From Microlunatus capsulatus (GTDB lineage Bacteria; Actinomycetota; Actinomycetes; Propionibacteriales; Propionibacteriaceae), in the NCBI RefSeq assembly GCF_017876495.1, contig NZ_JAGIOB010000001.1, forward strand, positions 1,054,001 through 1,118,000: a DNA stretch of 64,000 nt, given 5' to 3'. A program made the position numbers and the translations under genes. The stretch's first letter is position 1. Each line of letters opens with the position of its first letter. The notes beneath the pieces are model-generated. The model worked only from the letters and a program-made list of their open reading frames with translations, was not told where the DNA came from and made no database searches. Of this stretch, positions 8,439 through 17,006 are shown one piece after another.

Positions 8439-9101
8439 ATGACCCTCTTCCGTCTCGACGCCAGCATCCGCGTCGAGGGATCCCACAGCCGCGAGATCGC
8501 CGACCTGGTCGAGCACGAGTGGCTCTCGGCCCACCCCGACGACGACGTCGTCCGCCGCCACCTGGGCACCGACCCGGTGCCCGCCACCGCCTGGGCCGAC
8601 GCCGTCGGCGCCGCCTACGTGCCCGAGGACGAGCGCACCGAGGCCCAGCGCAGCGCGGTCGCCCTGGCCGCGCAGGCCGTGGACGAGCTCGTCGCCGCCG
8701 ACGCCCTGGTCTTCGCCGTCCCGCTCTACAACTTCGGGGTCTCCCAGCACTTCAAGACCTGGGCCGACCTCGTCATCGCCGACCCGCGGATGGCGGCCGG
8801 CACCGAGCCCGCGACCGCCGGCAAGCCCGCCGTCCTGGTCACCGTCCGCGGCGGCAGCTACGCGGCCGGCACCCCGCGCGAGGGCTGGGACCACGCCACC
8901 GGCTGGATGCGCCGCATCCTCGCCGACGTCTGGAAGCTGGACGTCTCGGTGGTCGAGAGCGAGTTCACCCTCGTCGGGGTCAACCCGGCGCTGGACCAGT
9001 TCGCCGACCTGGCCCGCGACCTGCGCCAGCAGGCCGAGGCCGACGCCCGCGCGCACGGCCGGACGCTGGCGGCGAGCCGCACGGAGCGCGCCGCCGCCTG
9101 A
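8439..9101 (+). CDS. azoR: FMN-dependent NADH-azoreductase / quinone reductase
   Basis: A 220-residue flavodoxin-fold oxidoreductase of the AzoR family, reducing quinones and azo compounds with NAD(P)H. It has the N-terminal FRLDASIR (normally xxxSxR phosphate-binding region), the VPLYNFGVSQHFKTW signature (about residues 93-107) and the VRGGSYA loop. ATG 8439 follows GGAGAACCC. Divergence from an HxlR gene is the classic arrangement for quinone- or disulfide-stress-induced reductases. The operator-like AT-rich segment lies between them. Confidence 0.9.
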   Translation: MTLFRLDASIRVEGSHSREIADLVEHEWLSAHPDDDVVRRHLGTDPVPATAWADAVGAAYVPEDERTEAQRSAVALAAQAVDELVAADALVFAVPLYNFGVSQHFKTWADLVIADPRMAAGTEPATAGKPAVLVTVRGGSYAAGTPREGWDHATGWMRRILADVWKLDVSVVESEFTLVGVNPALDQFADLARDLRQQAEADARAHGRTLAASRTERAAA

Positions 9102-9103
9102 CC

Positions 9104-9973
9104 TCAGCGGAAGACGACGGTCCGGGTGTCGTTGAGCATGACCCGGTGCTCGCTGTGCCAGCGGACGGCGCGGGAGAGCACCTGGGTCTCGACGTCGCGG
9201 CCGGCCGCCACGAAGTCCTCGGGGGACATCTGGTGGTCGACCCGCACGACGTCCTGCTCGATGATCGGGCCCTCGTCGAGGTCGTCGTTCACGTAGTGCG
9301 CGGTGGCCCCGATGAGCTTGGTGCCGCGGTCGTGGGCCTGGTGGTAGGGCTTGGCGCCCTTGAAGCTGGGCAGGAACGAGTGGTGGATGTTGATCGCCCG
9401 GCCGGCCAGCGCGTGGCTGGTCGGCGCGGTCAGCACCTGCATGTAGCGGGCCAGCACCACCAGCTCGACGTCGTGCTCGGCGACCAGCCGCAGCATCTCG
9501 GCCTCGGCCTCGGCCTTGGTGTCCGGGGTGACCGGCAGGTGCACGTAGGGGATGCCGGCCGAGGTGACGAGGTCGGCGAAGTCCGGGTGGTTGGAGACCA
9601 CCAGCGGGATCGCGATGTTGAGGGTGCCCATCCGGTGCCGGTAGAGCAGGTCGTTCAGGCAGTGGCCGAACTTGCTGACCAGGATGAGCGTCCGCATCGG
9701 GGTGGCCGCGTCGGCCAGCGTGAACGTCATCCCGCGCTCGGCCGCGACGCCGGCGAAGCCCTGCTCCAGCTCGGCGAGCGGGGGCACGGCGCCGACGAAG
9801 TCGAACTGCACGCGCATGAAGAACCGGCCGGTCTCGCGGTCGCCGTACTGCTGGCTGGACAGGATGTTGGCGCCGTGGTGCACCAGGAACCCTGCGACGG
9901 CGTGCACCAGGCCGGGCCCGTCGGCGCAGGAGAGCGTGAGGACGTACTGCGGGCCGGACGGGCGGGGTGGCAT
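9104..9973 (-). CDS. purU: Formyltetrahydrofolate deformylase
   Basis: A 289-residue PurU, which hydrolyses 10-formyl-THF to formate and THF to balance one-carbon pools. The N-terminal ACT domain occupies residues about 9-85 (VLTLSCADGPGLVHAVAGFL) and the formyltransferase domain residues 92-289. Catalytic Asn195, His197 and Asp233 are present in AINIHHSFLPSFKG and DLDEGPI. I choose ATG 9973 because GGAG sits 8 bases upstream; the longer in-frame extension starts in non-coding sequence. It is convergent with azoR with only 2 bases between stops. Confidence 0.94.
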   Translation of the reverse strand: MPPRPSGPQYVLTLSCADGPGLVHAVAGFLVHHGANILSSQQYGDRETGRFFMRVQFDFVGAVPPLAELEQGFAGVAAERGMTFTLADAATPMRTLILVSKFGHCLNDLLYRHRMGTLNIAIPLVVSNHPDFADLVTSAGIPYVHLPVTPDTKAEAEAEMLRLVAEHDVELVVLARYMQVLTAPTSHALAGRAINIHHSFLPSFKGAKPYHQAHDRGTKLIGATAHYVNDDLDEGPIIEQDVVRVDHQMSPEDFVAAGRDVETQVLSRAVRWHSEHRVMLNDTRTVVFR

Positions 9974-10146
9974 GGCGGGGCTCCAGGGTCGGCAGCCGTC
10001 CACGGGCGAGCGGACGGGAGCCGCAGCGTACAACGGGGCCGCCGTCGGGCCCGGGAACGACGACGGACCGCCGACGCGCCCGACGGCTGCCGGCCAGCCG
10101 TGCACCGGGCGCACGGCGCGGGTCCCCGCTGCCTAGACTGACCGGC

Positions 10147-10662
10147 ATGGCTCCCCCTGACCAGCCCGCCGCCGAGCCGAGCACGCGGTGGCTCGACGCG
10201 GAGGAGCGCGCCGCCTGGCTGAGCCTGTCCCGCACCATCGTCAAGCTGCCCTCGGCGCTGGACGCGCAGCTGGAGCGGGACGCGGACCTCAACTACTTCG
10301 AGTACCTCGTGATGGCCATGCTCAGCGAGCAGGAGACCCGGACCCTGCGGATGAGCCAGCTGGCCGCGCTGAGCAACGCCTCGCTGTCACGGCTGTCGCA
10401 CGTGGCGAAGCGGCTGGAGAACCGGGGCTTCCTGCACCGCGAGCCCGACCCCGACGACGGCCGCTTCACCCGGGCCACGCTGACCCAGGAGGGCTTCGAC
10501 AAGGTCGTCGCCTCGGCGCCCGGGCACGTGAGCGCGGTCCGCGCGATGGTCTTCGACGCCCTCACCGCCACCCAGCTGCGCCGGCTCCGCGAGGCCACCG
10601 ACGCCATCCTGACCCGCGTCGACCCGGGCAACAGCAGCTGGCCCACCCCGCCGCCGGTCTGA
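10147..10662 (+). CDS. MarR-family transcriptional regulator
   Basis: A 171-residue MarR protein. The DNA-binding core is MSQLAALSNASLSRLSHVAKRLENRGFLHR (recognition helix in its second half), followed by the wing DPDDGRFTRATLTQEG. Dimerisation helices form both ends. TAGACT at 10134-10139, seven bases before ATG 10147, marks a probable leaderless promoter. A glycosyltransferase gene starts 4 bases after its stop and is probably co-transcribed. The effector is unknown. Confidence 0.9.
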   Translation: MAPPDQPAAEPSTRWLDAEERAAWLSLSRTIVKLPSALDAQLERDADLNYFEYLVMAMLSEQETRTLRMSQLAALSNASLSRLSHVAKRLENRGFLHREPDPDDGRFTRATLTQEGFDKVVASAPGHVSAVRAMVFDALTATQLRRLREATDAILTRVDPGNSSWPTPPPV

Positions 10663-10666
10663 CCGC

Positions 10667-11506
10667 GTGAGCGCCGCGGAGCCCGTCCGCCTCTCCGTCG
10701 TCGTCCCGGCGTTCGACGAGGAGGCCTACCTCCCGGCCACCCTGGCCTCGCTGGCCCGCCAGCACGTCCCCGGCGGCTTCGAGGTGGTCGTCGTCGACAA
10801 CGCCAGCACCGACGGCACCGCCGCGGTCGCGGCCCGCCACGGCGCCCGGGTGGTGCGCGAGGAGACGCCCGGCGTCTGCGCCGCCCGCCAGCGCGGCACC
10901 GAGGAGGCGCGCGGGGCGGTCGTCGTCTCCACCGACGCCGACACGGTCCACCCCGACGGCTGGCTGGCCCGGCTGGCCGGGCACTTCGACGACGACGACG
11001 TGGTCGCGGTGGCCGGCCCGTGCCGCTACCTGGACCCGCCGTGGTGGGCGCGGATCTTCCCCACCGGCTGGTTCGCCGTCATCAGCGCCGTGCACGCCCT
11101 GACCGGCCGGGTGCTCTACGTGACCGCCACCAACATCGCCTTCCGCCGCGAGGGGTTCCCGGGCTACGACACCCGGCTCACCCAGGGCGGCGACGAGGTC
11201 GACCTGCTGCGCCGGCTCCGCCGTCGGGGCCGGGTGGTCTGGGACGGCGGCAACCCGGTGCTCACCTCCTCGCGCCGGATGGACCAGGGCCTGCTGCACA
11301 CCCTCGTCGTCTCCTACGGCTACCACTACGCGCTCAACCTCGCCCTCAACCGGCTGCGCCCCGACCGCGTCATGCACGTGGCCCCGGTCATCCGCGAGCA
11401 GCAGGCCGCGACGAGCCGCCGGCTGCGGCGGCGCTGGCGGGTCGCGGTGGCCGTCGCGGTCACCGCGGGCCTGGTCCTGTCGCGGCGCCGGTCCGGGGAG
11501 CGCTGA
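10667..11506 (+). CDS. Family 2 glycosyltransferase with C-terminal membrane segment
   Basis: A 279-residue GT-A fold glycosyltransferase. It has the N-terminal SVVVPAFDEEAYL motif, nucleotide-binding VVVDNASTDGT, and the metal-binding DXD-type segment STDADTVHPDGW (about residues 86-97). An acceptor-side GGDEVDLLRRL motif is near residue 177. Single hydrophobic segments at about 135-150 and 260-275 suggest membrane association. It begins with GTG 4 bases after the MarR stop and has no separate promoter visible. It probably transfers a sugar onto a lipid or cell-wall acceptor; the substrate is unknown. Confidence 0.87.
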   Translation: MSAAEPVRLSVVVPAFDEEAYLPATLASLARQHVPGGFEVVVVDNASTDGTAAVAARHGARVVREETPGVCAARQRGTEEARGAVVVSTDADTVHPDGWLARLAGHFDDDDVVAVAGPCRYLDPPWWARIFPTGWFAVISAVHALTGRVLYVTATNIAFRREGFPGYDTRLTQGGDEVDLLRRLRRRGRVVWDGGNPVLTSSRRMDQGLLHTLVVSYGYHYALNLALNRLRPDRVMHVAPVIREQQAATSRRLRRRWRVAVAVAVTAGLVLSRRRSGER

Positions 11507-11545
11507 CCACCCCACCCGTGAGCCCCCGTCCGTGAGCCGTCACCC

Positions 11546-11947
11546 GTGAGCGCGCCGGACGGCGCGCGGCCGTCCGGCCAGCCCGGTCGGGCCGAGCGGC
11601 TGGCGACCGTGCTGGCGCGCGACGGCGCCACCTGCACGTGGTGCGGCCGCGCGTTCGGCCCGCGGGTGCTGCCCACCACCGACCACCTCGTGCCCAAGGT
11701 GAAGGGCGGGCCGTCCTGGCTGGAGAACGAGGTGGCGGCCTGCCGGCGCTGCAACGGCGAGCGGGGCCACCGCGGCGCCGCCGACTGGCTGGAGGAGTGC
11801 GGACGCCGGGGCTGGTCCCCCGACGCCGCCCGGGTGCGCCGGGTGCTGGAGGCCCTCGACGGCGCGATCGGCGAGCGCGGCGGGCAGCGGCGAGCCCGAC
11901 CGCACCTGGCCACCCAGCTGCGCCGGCTGCGGCGCGCCGACGGCTGA
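11546..11947 (+). CDS. HNH endonuclease domain protein
   Basis: A 133-residue HNH nuclease. Zinc-ribbon pairs CTWCG (about residue 30) and CRRCN (about residue 68) flank the catalytic TTDHLVPKVKGG segment with its Asp-His, and NEVAACRRCN carries the Asn. Small stand-alone HNH proteins like this are common in actinobacterial chromosomes; their targets are mostly unknown and no methyltransferase or phage genes adjoin it. GTG 11546 is the first good start, about 40 bases after the glycosyltransferase stop. Confidence 0.85.
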   Translation: MSAPDGARPSGQPGRAERLATVLARDGATCTWCGRAFGPRVLPTTDHLVPKVKGGPSWLENEVAACRRCNGERGHRGAADWLEECGRRGWSPDAARVRRVLEALDGAIGERGGQRRARPHLATQLRRLRRADG

Positions 11948-12011
11948 TCGGGCCGGGCCGCCCGACCGCCCGGGCTGCTGCGGGACCGTGCGCTAGGTTG
12001 AGGGCGTTCCC

Positions 12012-13439
12012 ATGTCCCACTTCCTGCTGCCGGCGACGCCCATCTACGGGCACGTGACGCCCATGGTGGCGATCGGCCGCGGGCTCGTCGAGCGGGGTCA
12101 CCGGGTGACCGTCCTGACCGGCCGGAAGTACGAGGGCACGGTCTCCGGCAGCGGACTCGGGTTCCGGCCGCTGCCCGCCGAGGTCGACTACGACGACGCC
12201 GAGCTCGACGCCTGGCTCCCCGGCCGTCAGGAGCTGCGCGGGGTGGCCGCCGGCCGGCACGACATCCTCGGGCTGTTCGTGCGCCCGCTGCCCGCCCAGC
12301 ACCGCGCCCTGCGGGCCGCCCTCGACGCGGACCGGTACGACGCCGTGGTCTGCGAGGCCGCCTTCCTGGGCGCGCTCCCCCTGCTCAGCGTCCCGGCCGC
12401 GCGCCGGCTGCCGGTGGTGGGCGTCTCGGTGACCCCGCTCGCCGTCAGCAGCGCCGACTGCGCCCCCTTCGGCGCGGGCCTGCAGCCCGACCGCTCGGTG
12501 CACGGGCTCGGCCGCAACTGGGTGATCTCGACGATCCTGCACCGGGGACCGCTGCGCCCGGTCCAGGACGGCCTGCGGGCGGCGCTGCACGAGGCCGGCG
12601 CGCCGGGTCCGGAGGGCAACTACTTCGACCAGGCCACCCGCTTCGACCTGACCTTCCAGCTGGCGACCCCCGGCATCGAGTACCCGCGCCGGTCCATGCC
12701 GGCCACGGTCCGCCTGGTCGGGCCGCTGCAGCTGCCCGTCGCCCCCGGCGTGCCGGCCGACGGCCCGCCCGTCCCCGGGCACCGCCCGGACGGGCCGGCC
12801 CGCGCGGCGGACCGGACCAGCGGGCTGCCCTCCTGGTGGGGCGACCTCGACGGCCGACGGCCCGTCGTGCACGTCACCCAGGGGACGATGGCCAACGGCG
12901 ACCTCGGCCGGCTGATGGTGCCGACGCTGCGCGGGCTGGCCCGCGAGGACGTGCTCGTGGTGGCCTCCACCGGGGGTCGGCCGGTCGAGCAGCTGGTCGA
13001 GCAGCACGGCGGCCCGCTGCCCGCCAACGTGCGGGTGGCGTCATTCCTGCCCTACGACCAGCTGCTGCCGCGCACCTCGGTGATGGTGACCAACGGCGGC
13101 TTCGGCGGGGTGCAGCAGGCGCTGGCCTACGGCGTGCCGCTCGTCGTCGCCGGCAGCAGCGAGGACAAGCCCGAGGTCGCCGCCCGGGTCGCCTGGTCCG
13201 GCGCCGGGCTGAACCTGCGCACCGGCTCGCCGGGGGCCGCCCGGGTGCGCCGGGCCGTCCGCCGGGTGCTGCGCTCCCCCGCCCACCGGCGCGAGGCCGG
13301 CCGGCTGCAGCGCGAGATCGCGGGGCTGGGCGACCCGGTGAGCACCGTCGTCGACACCCTCACCCGGCTCACCGACGGCGACGGCCACGTCCGGCTGGAC
13401 GAGGTCGGCGCGACCGCCGGCTACCGCGCCGCCGGCTGA
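12012..13439 (+). CDS. GT1 (UGT/MGT-type) glycosyltransferase
   Basis: A 475-residue GT-B glycosyltransferase. The N-terminal acceptor domain opens with MSHFLLPATPIYGHVTPMVAI. The C-terminal donor domain has HVTQGTMAN and the nucleotide-sugar signature running from residue about 345 (FLPYDQLLPRTSVMVTNGGFGG) to VPLVVAGSSEDKPEVAARV. The usual HGG of natural-product GTs is NGG here. Relatives glycosylate macrolides, flavonoids or lipids; the acceptor is unknown. TAGGTT at 11994-11999 gives a short 5-prime leader to ATG 12012. Confidence 0.9.
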   Translation: MSHFLLPATPIYGHVTPMVAIGRGLVERGHRVTVLTGRKYEGTVSGSGLGFRPLPAEVDYDDAELDAWLPGRQELRGVAAGRHDILGLFVRPLPAQHRALRAALDADRYDAVVCEAAFLGALPLLSVPAARRLPVVGVSVTPLAVSSADCAPFGAGLQPDRSVHGLGRNWVISTILHRGPLRPVQDGLRAALHEAGAPGPEGNYFDQATRFDLTFQLATPGIEYPRRSMPATVRLVGPLQLPVAPGVPADGPPVPGHRPDGPARAADRTSGLPSWWGDLDGRRPVVHVTQGTMANGDLGRLMVPTLRGLAREDVLVVASTGGRPVEQLVEQHGGPLPANVRVASFLPYDQLLPRTSVMVTNGGFGGVQQALAYGVPLVVAGSSEDKPEVAARVAWSGAGLNLRTGSPGAARVRRAVRRVLRSPAHRREAGRLQREIAGLGDPVSTVVDTLTRLTDGDGHVRLDEVGATAGYRAAG

Positions 13440-13457
13440 GTCCGGTCGGCAGCGGGC

Positions 13458-14756
13458 TCAGACCGCCGTCTCGGGCGCCAGCGACGCGTCCCCGTGCCGG
13501 CGCACGGCCGCCCGCCGCCGCTCCCGGTCCAGCAGCATCATGGCCGGCGTGGCCGTCAGCCCGTGCAGCAGCACCGACGCGGCCACGGTCAGCGCCACCA
13601 CGGCCCACAGCCGCTCGGGCTGGGCGAAGTCGCCGTGCTCGAGGGCCCAGGAGATGTAGAACAGCGAGCCGATGCCGCGCACCCCGAAGAAGGCGATGAC
13701 GGCGCGCTCGCGGGGGCCCGTGCCGGTGCCGAGCATCCCCAGCCAGCCCAGGCCCGGCCGGATCAGCAGCAGGAACGCGACGACGAGCAGCACGTCGCGC
13801 GGCTGCAGGGCGTCGAGCAGGCCGCGGGTGAGCGCCCCGCCGAGCAGCACGAGGACCAGCACGGTGAGCAGCCGCTCCAGCTGCTCCACCCAGGAGTGCA
13901 GCACCTTGTGGAACCCGTGGCTGCGCTCGGCGGCCCGGATCGCGCAGGCGCACACGAAGACGGCGACGAAGCCGTAGCCGTGCACCAGCTCGGCGAGCCC
14001 GTAGGTCAGGAAGGTCGCGGCCAGCGCGACGAAGCCCTCGGCGTGGTCGGCCAGCCGCAGCGGCTGCAGCGGCGCGTTGAAGAACAGCTTGCCCAGCAGC
14101 CAGCCGGCCACCAGCCCGACGACCACCCCGGCCGCGAGCCGCCAGAGGAGGTCGACGGCGAGCCAGTGCCCGAACGACGCCCAGCCGAGGCCCGCGGTGC
14201 TGATGGCCACGGCGGCGTAGGTGAAGGGGAAGGCCAGCCCGTCGTTGAGGCCGGCCTCGGAGGTGAGCGCGAACCGCGCCTCGTCCTCGACGGGGGCGTC
14301 CGGCTCCTCGGCCGGCTCGGCGACCTGCACCTCGCTGGCCAGCACCGGGTCGGTGGGGGCGACGACGGCGGCCAGCAGCAGCGCGGCCGCGAGCCCCAGG
14401 CCCAGCCAGGCGCTGCCCACGAGGGTGACGACGGCGATGCAGCCCACCATCGTCAGCCCGATCAGCCGGCGCGGGCTGCGCCAGCCCTTCCAGCTGAGCG
14501 GGCGGTCCAGGGCCAGCCCGGCGCCCATCAGCGACACCAGCACGCAGACCTCGGTGAGGTGGGTGGTGACCGCGGGGTGCGCCAGCGGGTCCGGCGTCGG
14601 GAGCTCGGGCACCAGCCAGAAGACCAGGGCGCCCAGCCCGAGGAAGACCATGGGCATGGAGACGGGGACGCGGCCGAGCAGCCGCGGCAGCAGGGCGGCT
14701 GCGAAGGCGGCCAGGCCGAGCGCGGCGAAGAGCAGACCGGGGTTGTCGACGCTGAT
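13458..14756 (-). CDS. Na+/H+ antiporter (CPA1/NhaP type), apparent ATC start
   Basis: A cation:proton antiporter of about 432 residues with 12 or so membrane helices, including LAAVVAPTDPVLASEVQV (ND-type ion-binding helix, here TDP), EAGLNDGLAFPF and FFGVRGIGSLFY. No ATG, GTG or TTG lies in frame between the putative -10 (TAGACT, minus strand, 14860-14855) and the first helix. ATC at 14756 has a perfect CAGGAG ribosome site six bases upstream. The first canonical start is ATG 14657, giving 399 residues but deleting the first helix (LLFAALGLAAFAAALLP). I therefore annotate from the ATC. Convergent with the glycosyltransferase. Confidence 0.85.
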   Translation of the reverse strand: MSVDNPGLLFAALGLAAFAAALLPRLLGRVPVSMPMVFLGLGALVFWLVPELPTPDPLAHPAVTTHLTEVCVLVSLMGAGLALDRPLSWKGWRSPRRLIGLTMVGCIAVVTLVGSAWLGLGLAAALLLAAVVAPTDPVLASEVQVAEPAEEPDAPVEDEARFALTSEAGLNDGLAFPFTYAAVAISTAGLGWASFGHWLAVDLLWRLAAGVVVGLVAGWLLGKLFFNAPLQPLRLADHAEGFVALAATFLTYGLAELVHGYGFVAVFVCACAIRAAERSHGFHKVLHSWVEQLERLLTVLVLVLLGGALTRGLLDALQPRDVLLVVAFLLLIRPGLGWLGMLGTGTGPRERAVIAFFGVRGIGSLFYISWALEHGDFAQPERLWAVVALTVAASVLLHGLTATPAMMLLDRERRRAAVRRHGDASLAPETAV

Positions 14757-15081
14757 GGCGTGCTCCTGGGACGGGGTCCGCGACCCGACCGGGTCGTCAG
14801 TCGCGGGCTGGTCGTGACCGCGGGTCGCCGAGCCGCCCGGCGCCGGACCGCAGAAGTCTAGGCGCTCCCCACCCGCGCACGGGCCGGGCCGGCGGGGCCG
14901 GTGGGAGCAACCCTCACGTCGCGGTAGGGTTGAGGTTCCCGGCCGCGGCCAGCCGTCGCCCGGGCCGCCGGTGCAGCGTCGCGCCGCCGTCGCGAGCCCC
15001 GCCCGCACCCCTGACCCACTCCGCCCGTCGCGCCCGCGGCCGCCGCACGCCCTGCTCGCCCGACCACCCGAACGGACCCCC
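14757..15081. promoter_or_regulatory. Divergent intergenic region, antiporter / SulP
   Basis: 325 bases without a gene. For the antiporter there is a minus-strand -10 TAGACT (14860-14855) and the CAGGAG ribosome site (14768-14763). For sulP there is TAGGGT at 14925-14930 inside a perfect inverted repeat AACCCT-N11-AGGGTT (14909-14931), then a roughly 145-base leader rich in C and without a recognisable riboswitch. Confidence 0.6.
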
Positions 15082-16602
15082 ATGACGTCACCGCCGTCCG
15101 CCCCGGCGCCCGCCGCCGTCCACGCCCCCGACAACCCGACGGTGCGGCAGGCCCTGCGCTCCCCGCGCCGGCTGCGCACCGAGGTGCTGGCCGGGCTCGT
15201 CGTCGCGCTGGCGCTGATCCCCGAGGCCATCTCGTTCTCGATCATCGCCGGCGTCGACCCCCGCGTCGGGCTGTTCGCGTCCTTCACCATGGCGGTGACC
15301 ATCGCCGTCGTCGGCGGCCGGCCCGCCATGATCAGCGCCGCGACGGGTGCGGTGGCCCTCGTCATCGCCCCGCTGGTGCGCGACCACGGCCTGGACTACC
15401 TCGTCGTCACCGTGCTCGCCGCGGGCGTGCTGCAGATCGTCCTCAGCCTGCTGGGCGTGGCCAAGCTGATGCGGTTCGTGCCGCGCAGCGTCATGGTCGG
15501 CTTCGTCAACGCGCTGGCGATCCTCATCTTCAGCTCGCAGGTCCCCTACCTGCTGGGCGTGCCCTGGCTGGTCTACCCGATGGTCGCCGTCGGGGTCGCG
15601 GTGATCGTCCTGCTGCCCCGGCTGACCACCGTCGTGCCGGCCCCGCTGGTCGCCATCGTGCTGCTCACCGCCGCCGCGCTCGCCTTCGGCCTGGCCGTGC
15701 CGACCGTCGGCGACCAGGGCGCGCTGCCCGACAGCCTCCCGACGCTGTTCCGCCCCGACGTCCCGCTGACCCTGGAGACGCTGCGGATCATCGCCCCCTA
15801 CGCGCTGGCCGTCGCCCTCGTCGGCATCCTCGAGTCGCTGATGACGGCCAAGCTGGTCGACGAGATCACCGACTCCCGCAGCTCGAAGAGCCGCGAGACC
15901 TGGGGGCAGGGCGTCGCCAACGTCGTCACCGGCCTGTTCGGCGGGATGGGCGGCTGCGCGATGATCGGCCAGACCATGATCAACGTCAAGGTCTCCGGGG
16001 CCCGGACGCGGATCTCCACCTTCCTGGCCGGGGTCTTCCTGCTGGTGCTGGTGGTCGCGCTGGGCGACGTCGTCGCCGTCATCCCGATGGCCGCCCTGGT
16101 CGCGGTGATGATCATGGTGTCGGTCGGCACCTTCGACTGGCACAGCGTGAGGCCCTCGACGTTGCGCCGGATGCCGCTCAGCGCCACCGCGATCATGGTC
16201 GCGACCGTCGCCGTCACCGTCGCGACGCACAACCTGGCCTACGGCGTCGTCGTCGGCGTGCTGGTGGCGATGGTCTTCTTCACCCGCCGCGTCGCCCACT
16301 TCACCGAGGTCGTCGACGTCGCGCACCCCGACGAGGACACCCGCGTCTACGCCGTCCGGGGGGCGCTGTTCTTCGCCTCCAGCAACGACCTGGTGCAGCA
16401 GTTCGACTACGCCGGCGACCCGCAGCACGTGGTCATCGACCTGTCCGGGTCGCAGATCTACGACTCCTCCACCGTCGCCGCCCTGGACGCCATCGAGACG
16501 AAGTACCGCCAGCGCGGCAAGGACGTGCAGATCGTCGGGCTCAACGAGCCAAGCCGGGTCTGGCACAGCAAGCTGAGCGGGCAGCTCGGTGCCGGGGGCT
16601 GA
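15082..16602 (+). CDS. SulP family anion transporter with STAS domain
   Basis: A 506-residue inner-membrane SulP transporter carrying sulfate, bicarbonate or another anion. The N-terminal transport domain has about 11-12 helices (signature LALIPEAISFSIIAGVDPRVGLFAS near residue 45; GGMGGCAMIGQTMINVKVSG near 285). A shortened C-terminal STAS domain includes VVIDLSGSQIYDSSTVAALDAIE. ATG 15082 is the start; sequence before it is non-coding leader. A MerR gene overlaps the 3-prime end by 14 bases, suggesting a shared transcript. Substrate cannot be assigned from sequence. Confidence 0.9.
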   Translation: MTSPPSAPAPAAVHAPDNPTVRQALRSPRRLRTEVLAGLVVALALIPEAISFSIIAGVDPRVGLFASFTMAVTIAVVGGRPAMISAATGAVALVIAPLVRDHGLDYLVVTVLAAGVLQIVLSLLGVAKLMRFVPRSVMVGFVNALAILIFSSQVPYLLGVPWLVYPMVAVGVAVIVLLPRLTTVVPAPLVAIVLLTAAALAFGLAVPTVGDQGALPDSLPTLFRPDVPLTLETLRIIAPYALAVALVGILESLMTAKLVDEITDSRSSKSRETWGQGVANVVTGLFGGMGGCAMIGQTMINVKVSGARTRISTFLAGVFLLVLVVALGDVVAVIPMAALVAVMIMVSVGTFDWHSVRPSTLRRMPLSATAIMVATVAVTVATHNLAYGVVVGVLVAMVFFTRRVAHFTEVVDVAHPDEDTRVYAVRGALFFASSNDLVQQFDYAGDPQHVVIDLSGSQIYDSSTVAALDAIETKYRQRGKDVQIVGLNEPSRVWHSKLSGQLGAGG

Positions 16603-16990
16603 CGCCGGGGCCGGCGCCCCGCAGCAGATCGGCCGGGTGGCCGAGGACCTCGGGCTCTCGATCCGGACGCTGCGGCACTGGGACGAGGTGGGCCTGGTCC
16701 CCCCGTCGGTGCGCAGCGCGGGCGGCTACCGGCTCTACACCGCCGACGACGTCGACCGGCTGCGCACGATCCGGCGGATGAAGCCGCTGGGCTTCACGCT
16801 GGAGGAGATGGGCCGGCTGCTGGCCTCCCTGGACGTGCTCGACGGCGCGGGCGCCTCGGAGGAGGACACCCGCGCCGCCGCGGCGTTCGTCGCCGACTGC
16901 CACGCCCGGGCCGAGGAGAGCTGCGCGACGCTGGCCCGCCAGCTCGGCTGGGCCGAGGAGTTCCGCGACCTGCTGGCCGGCCGCGGCTGA
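16589..16990 (+). CDS. MerR-family transcriptional regulator
   Basis: A 133-residue MerR protein. The helix-turn-helix is IGRVAEDLGLSIRTLRHWDEVGLV (about 14-37), with wing RSAGGYRLYTADDVDRL, then a coiled dimerisation helix and a short effector tail containing two cysteines (CHARAEESC), possible metal or redox ligands. It starts with GTG inside the end of the SulP gene and ends in a hairpin whose loop carries its stop codon. Whether it regulates sulP is not shown. Confidence 0.87.
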   Translation: MPGADAGAGAPQQIGRVAEDLGLSIRTLRHWDEVGLVPPSVRSAGGYRLYTADDVDRLRTIRRMKPLGFTLEEMGRLLASLDVLDGAGASEEDTRAAAAFVADCHARAEESCATLARQLGWAEEFRDLLAGRG

Positions 16991-17003
16991 GCGGCCGGCC
17001 GGC
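16975..17003. terminator. Hairpin terminator with the MerR stop codon in its loop
   Basis: Perfect 10-bp stem GGCCGGCCGC (16975-16984) with GCGGCCGGCC (16991-17000), extendable by three more pairs, and loop GGCTGA containing the MerR stop. It lies between convergent genes and probably terminates both. Confidence 0.65.
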
Positions 17004-17006
17004 GGG

